Shown here in pieces: positions 60,844-64,000 of a stretch of 64,000 bases of DNA. A program made the translations under genes and the position numbers. This DNA is from JAGRCP01 sp942490705 (lineage in GTDB: Bacteria > Chloroflexota > Anaerolineae > Caldilineales > Caldilineaceae), in the NCBI GenBank assembly GCA_942490705.1, contig CALNXY010000014.1, positions 186,001 to 250,000 of the forward strand, given 5' to 3'. The notes below the pieces were generated by a model that was not told where the DNA came from, ran no database searches, and saw only the letters and a list, made by a program, of their open reading frames with translations. Within the stretch, counting starts at the first letter, position 1. Every line of letters starts with the position of its first letter.

Positions 60844-61836
60844 TCAGTTTTTCTCACTTGCATTGATTGACTCCAATAGAAACCGCAACCAGTCAAGTAA
60901 AAAGTCTGAACTTTCCAGTGACCCCGTGCCTTCCGCCGTCATCCCCTGACGCGCGGTCAGCGCATATGTCCCGAACTGGTCCGTGGCCGCCGAGACATAG
61001 CGCTGATCCGCAAAGAGGCGGCCATCCAGGGGCTGCCAGGCGCCGTCGGCGCTATCCCAATAGAAAATAGTGAGGGATTCCGGCGCACGGCCCGCCAACA
61101 GACCATCTGCGTAGTACAGGCGTACGAGAAATGGCTTGTTACTCTGCGCCAGGGCGCCAGCTGCGCGCACGCTGTAGACCGGCCCCACAAGCTCATGCCC
61201 CGCCGGCGCCGCGCCCGGCGGCGTGTAGGAGGGCACGACCGCAATATAGGCGGCAGCCGGCAGCGTATTCGGGCCGGGCAGCTGGATCTCCAGGGCGCCG
61301 TCGGCCGAGCGGATGGTCTGCGGACCGTCATTGGGCACGTAGGCGCGGACGAAGGCTGTGGCCTCAGTCGCCAATCCGGTCGTGGTGGAGATGGCGACCT
61401 GCCCCTCCTGCGAGAGTTCGGGCGTGAAGCCGGTCGCTGTGGTCAGATAGGCCTGGACTGTCTCCGAGTAGGTCATGGTCCACCCCTCTTTGATGCCCGT
61501 CCAGCCCTCCTTGATGCCGGTTTCACCGATGCCCACGCTGGCGTAGAGCGTACCGTCCAGCTCGCGCCCGGTCCCGGCGCTGACGAGCAGTTCACTGCCA
61601 TCCGCGCTGGGCACGAGCGTCATAAAGGGCGCCGGCCCGCCTGGTGGCGCGCCATGATCCGGCCGCTCGTCTGGACCGGATTGGGCCTTGGCGCTAGAAT
61701 GGGGCAGCGCTCCTGCAGCGAGGAGCAGCAGTACGATGAGGGCCAAGCCCCCCAGCACAGCGCCCCACGCCGGGCGGATCCGTTTTGGCTTGCCCCGTTG
61801 TGGTTCCACAATGCCAGTTTGTTGATCGGATTTCAT
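60844..61836 (-). CDS. Membrane-anchored or secreted beta-rich protein
   Basis: This 330-aa protein has a basic N-terminus followed by a hydrophobic helix (GAVLGGLALIVLLLLAAGAL, about 25-44), with the rest outside. It contains a short tandem repeat (GWTGIKEGWT). Its C-terminal part, FYWDSADGAWQPLDGRLFAD then FGTYALTA, matches the end of the giant metallopeptidase-like protein (YRWDPAEGMWGQVPS and GTYALLSPG), so both share a C-terminal domain. ATG 61836 overlaps the divergent start of the CHAT gene by two bases. Confidence 0.7.
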   Translation of the reverse strand: MKSDQQTGIVEPQRGKPKRIRPAWGAVLGGLALIVLLLLAAGALPHSSAKAQSGPDERPDHGAPPGGPAPFMTLVPSADGSELLVSAGTGRELDGTLYASVGIGETGIKEGWTGIKEGWTMTYSETVQAYLTTATGFTPELSQEGQVAISTTTGLATEATAFVRAYVPNDGPQTIRSADGALEIQLPGPNTLPAAAYIAVVPSYTPPGAAPAGHELVGPVYSVRAAGALAQSNKPFLVRLYYADGLLAGRAPESLTIFYWDSADGAWQPLDGRLFADQRYVSAATDQFGTYALTARQGMTAEGTGSLESSDFLLDWLRFLLESINASEKN

Positions 61837-64000
61837 GACGCAACACTCATCAGTTGATGACTTGATCGCCCAATTTTCACAGGCGGTTAATTTGAGAAAG
61901 CTAGCGGCAGCGCGCTTGATGTTGACGGAGTTAGACGGGCTGGCTGTCCAGAATGCCGATGCGCTTCCGTGGACCCAATTCTGCCGCGGCATCCTCGCCT
62001 TTGAAGAAGCGCGGGATTGGGCTGCGGCCGAACGCAACTTTGTCGAGCTGCTTGCCACGCCGCTTGCGCCCGCCCTGCACGCCCGCGTCCTTTACGCCCT
62101 GGGGCGGACGTACATCGTCCAGGCCCGCTGGCAGGCAGCGATTGACGCGTACGGCAAGCTTGCGGCCTTCGCCCGGCGACACGAGCAGCCCGTGGAATTC
62201 ATCAAGGCACAGCGGCAAATCGCGGCCACCTACTGCAAGGGCTTTATTCAGGGCGATTTCGATGAAGCAGCACTTCGTCAAGGCATCATGCATTGTGAAG
62301 AAGCTCTCCATGGGCTGGCGAAGTTGGATGAAGCTGCCGCCCCATCCACACTGCGCTGGCTAACCGGCTCGATCTGGAACACCCTTGGCGCCCTGCACAC
62401 CTACCTGGAGGCGTGGGAGGATGCCCTCGCCTACTATGAGCGAGATCTCGCGATCGCCCGGGAACTCGATGACCGCCACGGTATGGGCATCACCCTGAAC
62501 AACATCGCCGAGATCCGCCATCGTCAGGGTGGCGACATTGGCACGACTGCGTTGCCCGCCTATTTGCAGGCGCTGCAACTGGTGCAGGAGTTTGGCAACG
62601 CTTACGAAGAGATCGATGTCCGCCGCAACCTGGGCCGACTTTATGTCGACTTGACAGCGCCGGATCAAGCCCGTCAGCACTACGAACGGGCCATTGGCCT
62701 GATCGAGCGCCTGCGCACGGGCGTCTCATCCGGCGACGGTCGCAGCGGCTTCTTCTCAACCGTCGTCAACACCTATGGCGAGATGGTCGCCCTCTTGCTC
62801 CAAAGCGGCGCGACGTCGCAAGCGTTTGACATGACCGAACGGGCGCGCTCCCGGACCTTCATCGAGCTGCTGGCCGGTCAGAACGAAAGCCCAACAAGCG
62901 AAGAGTCCATCGTTCTTCCCGACGCCGAATTCGGCACGCTGCACGATGCCAAACCGCTGACCCAGCGGGCGGTACGCGAGCGTTTGCCTGAAGACACGGC
63001 CATGTTGGCCTATTTCGACACGGGCAGTACGCTCCAGCTCTTCGTCCTGACTCGGGACGAGATACAGATTCGCCCGCTTGCCCTAACGACGGCACAAGTA
63101 CGACAAGCTTTTGACGACAGCGGTGTGCTCCAACGCCTGATGCCGGGTCCGGATGGTCGCCTGCACAAGCCGTGGCTGCTGGAACAGCTCTACCGTCACC
63201 TGGTGGGGCCGGTGGCCGGGCTTGTAGCGGGCAAGCGGCGCCTGCTCGTCGTGCCCCATGGACCGCTGCACTTTGTGCCCTTTCCAGCTCTGACACGTGG
63301 CGAGCGGGACGGCGTTCCCCACGCGCTCATGGACGATTTCGAAATCATCACGGCGCCGAGCGCGACCGCGCTGTTGGAACACGGCCAGCGCAGATCGCCG
63401 GCCCGATCGAGCCAAACGCTCGCCTTGGGCTTCAACGGCGCCAGGCTGCGCTTTGCGGAAGCGGAAGCAGAAGCAGTTGCCAATCAGGCCAGCGATCATG
63501 CGCTAACCGGTGAGCGGGCCACACGTGCCCGTCTCCAGGAACTGGTCGGCGACGCACGTTGGGTGCACCTCTCGTGCCACGGCCACTTCGACACCAATGC
63601 GCCGCTTGCTTCGCACCTGCTGCTGGCCGACGGCCCGCTCTCCGCCGCCGACATCTTGCAGTCCCTCAAGCTCAACGCCGAGTTGGTGACCCTCAGCGCC
63701 TGTGAAACGGGGCGAAGTCAGGTATTGCGCGGCGAGGAACTCATCGGCCTGGTGCGTGCCTTCCTCTATGCCGGCACGCCGGCCGTAGTCGTAACGCTCT
63801 GGCCAGTTGACGAAGCATCAACGATGCTGCTCATGCAGCGTTTCTACGCCAATTTGCGCACGGGCCAGCCAATTGCAGCCGCGCTACACGACGCTCAACG
63901 TTATTTGCGCGCCCTGTCCAAGGCGGACGCAATGGCTCAATTGGCAAGGTTGAAGGAGTCCGCATCGGGGGAGATGACAGCGTATGGATCCGGGGAGGCA
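61835..64000 (+). CDS. TPR-CHAT domain protein (partial, runs off the window)
   Basis: The open frame continues to the window edge (722 codons seen, no stop). The first 340 residues are alpha-helical TPR-like repeats (GRTYIVQARWQAAIDAYGKL; NTLGALHTYLEAWEDALAYY). The rest is a caspase-like CHAT domain with catalytic His in WVHLSCHGHFDTNAPLASHL and Cys in VTLSACETG, then GEELIGLVRAFLYAGTPAVV and VTLWPVDEAST. Both catalytic residues are present, so it should be an active cysteine protease triggered through its TPRs. The ATG at 61835 has no good ribosome site; ATG 61919 is in frame and possible. Such proteins act in cell death, defence or stress signalling. Confidence 0.9.
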   Translation, partial: MTQHSSVDDLIAQFSQAVNLRKLAAARLMLTELDGLAVQNADALPWTQFCRGILAFEEARDWAAAERNFVELLATPLAPALHARVLYALGRTYIVQARWQAAIDAYGKLAAFARRHEQPVEFIKAQRQIAATYCKGFIQGDFDEAALRQGIMHCEEALHGLAKLDEAAAPSTLRWLTGSIWNTLGALHTYLEAWEDALAYYERDLAIARELDDRHGMGITLNNIAEIRHRQGGDIGTTALPAYLQALQLVQEFGNAYEEIDVRRNLGRLYVDLTAPDQARQHYERAIGLIERLRTGVSSGDGRSGFFSTVVNTYGEMVALLLQSGATSQAFDMTERARSRTFIELLAGQNESPTSEESIVLPDAEFGTLHDAKPLTQRAVRERLPEDTAMLAYFDTGSTLQLFVLTRDEIQIRPLALTTAQVRQAFDDSGVLQRLMPGPDGRLHKPWLLEQLYRHLVGPVAGLVAGKRRLLVVPHGPLHFVPFPALTRGERDGVPHALMDDFEIITAPSATALLEHGQRRSPARSSQTLALGFNGARLRFAEAEAEAVANQASDHALTGERATRARLQELVGDARWVHLSCHGHFDTNAPLASHLLLADGPLSAADILQSLKLNAELVTLSACETGRSQVLRGEELIGLVRAFLYAGTPAVVVTLWPVDEASTMLLMQRFYANLRTGQPIAAALHDAQRYLRALSKADAMAQLARLKESASGEMTAYGSGEA

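Overview
The window is a GC-rich bacterial chromosome segment. The organism is inferred, not proven, to be a filamentous Chloroflexota of the Caldilinea/Anaerolineae type. The reasons are lipoprotein signals of the LLAAC-APVAP kind followed by Ala/Pro/Glu-rich linkers, several large sugar-uptake operons, DraG-type ADP-ribosylglycohydrolase paralogues, zinc-ribbon/LysM surface proteins and CHAT-TPR proteins. No rRNA or universal phylogenetic marker other than ftsH is present to settle it.

Region 1 (1-5 kb) is core-like. It holds a CDP-alcohol phosphatidyltransferase, a TVP38 membrane protein and a mercuric-reductase-like flavoprotein in one operon. A three-gene tRNA cluster (Ser-UGA, Ser-GCU, Arg-GCG) follows behind a consensus sigma70 promoter, then a short-chain dehydrogenase.

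Region 2 (5-18.5 kb) is an accessory island. It has isolated small genes in both orientations and three toxin-antitoxin-like pairs (UPF0175/DUF3368 and two DUF433/DUF5615). It also has two near-identical PPOX flavoprotein genes, four complete or partial copies of a short protein module, a frameshifted tyrosine recombinase behind a long palindrome, and an alpha/beta hydrolase between two direct repeats of about 200 bp. Remnants of a type I restriction subunit and an IS transposase, and a 161-bp tandem repeat, complete it.

Region 3 (18.5-31.4 kb, minus strand) is one long catabolic operon. The order is LacI regulator, ADP-ribosylglycohydrolase (ARH), sugar-binding lipoprotein, two permeases, two more ARH paralogues, an unknown 129-aa protein, a fourth ARH fused to an extra C-terminal region, an ADP-forming acyl-CoA ligase and a citryl-CoA-lyase-like protein. 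Junctions are mostly overlaps or a few bases, so import of an N-glycosidic compound coupled to its breakdown is plausible, but the substrate is unknown.

Region 4 (31.9-39.5 kb) carries a secreted protein with two jelly-roll-like repeats, a cytochrome c lipoprotein, a zinc-ribbon/LysM protein, a GrdB/PrdB-family protein, a small membrane protein, an ABC exporter and a rhodanese. The GrdB-family gene has an in-frame TGA at the redox position, followed by a hairpin that fits the bacterial SECIS rules. A selenoprotein is the best reading, and it is the most striking find of the window.

Region 5 (39.5-52.4 kb) is a second sugar operon under a DeoR repressor. It has cupin glucose-6-phosphate isomerase, two mannose-6-phosphate-isomerase-type proteins, a BadF/NAGK-type kinase, a GH2 beta-mannosidase-like enzyme, a binding protein, two permeases and a six-hairpin glycosidase. 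It probably imports and degrades mannosides.

Region 6 (52.5-64 kb) has FtsH, an SMR/EamA-type transporter, an LMW phosphatase, a frameshifted giant secreted metallopeptidase, a methyltransferase, a secreted protein and, running off the window, a TPR-CHAT protease-like protein.
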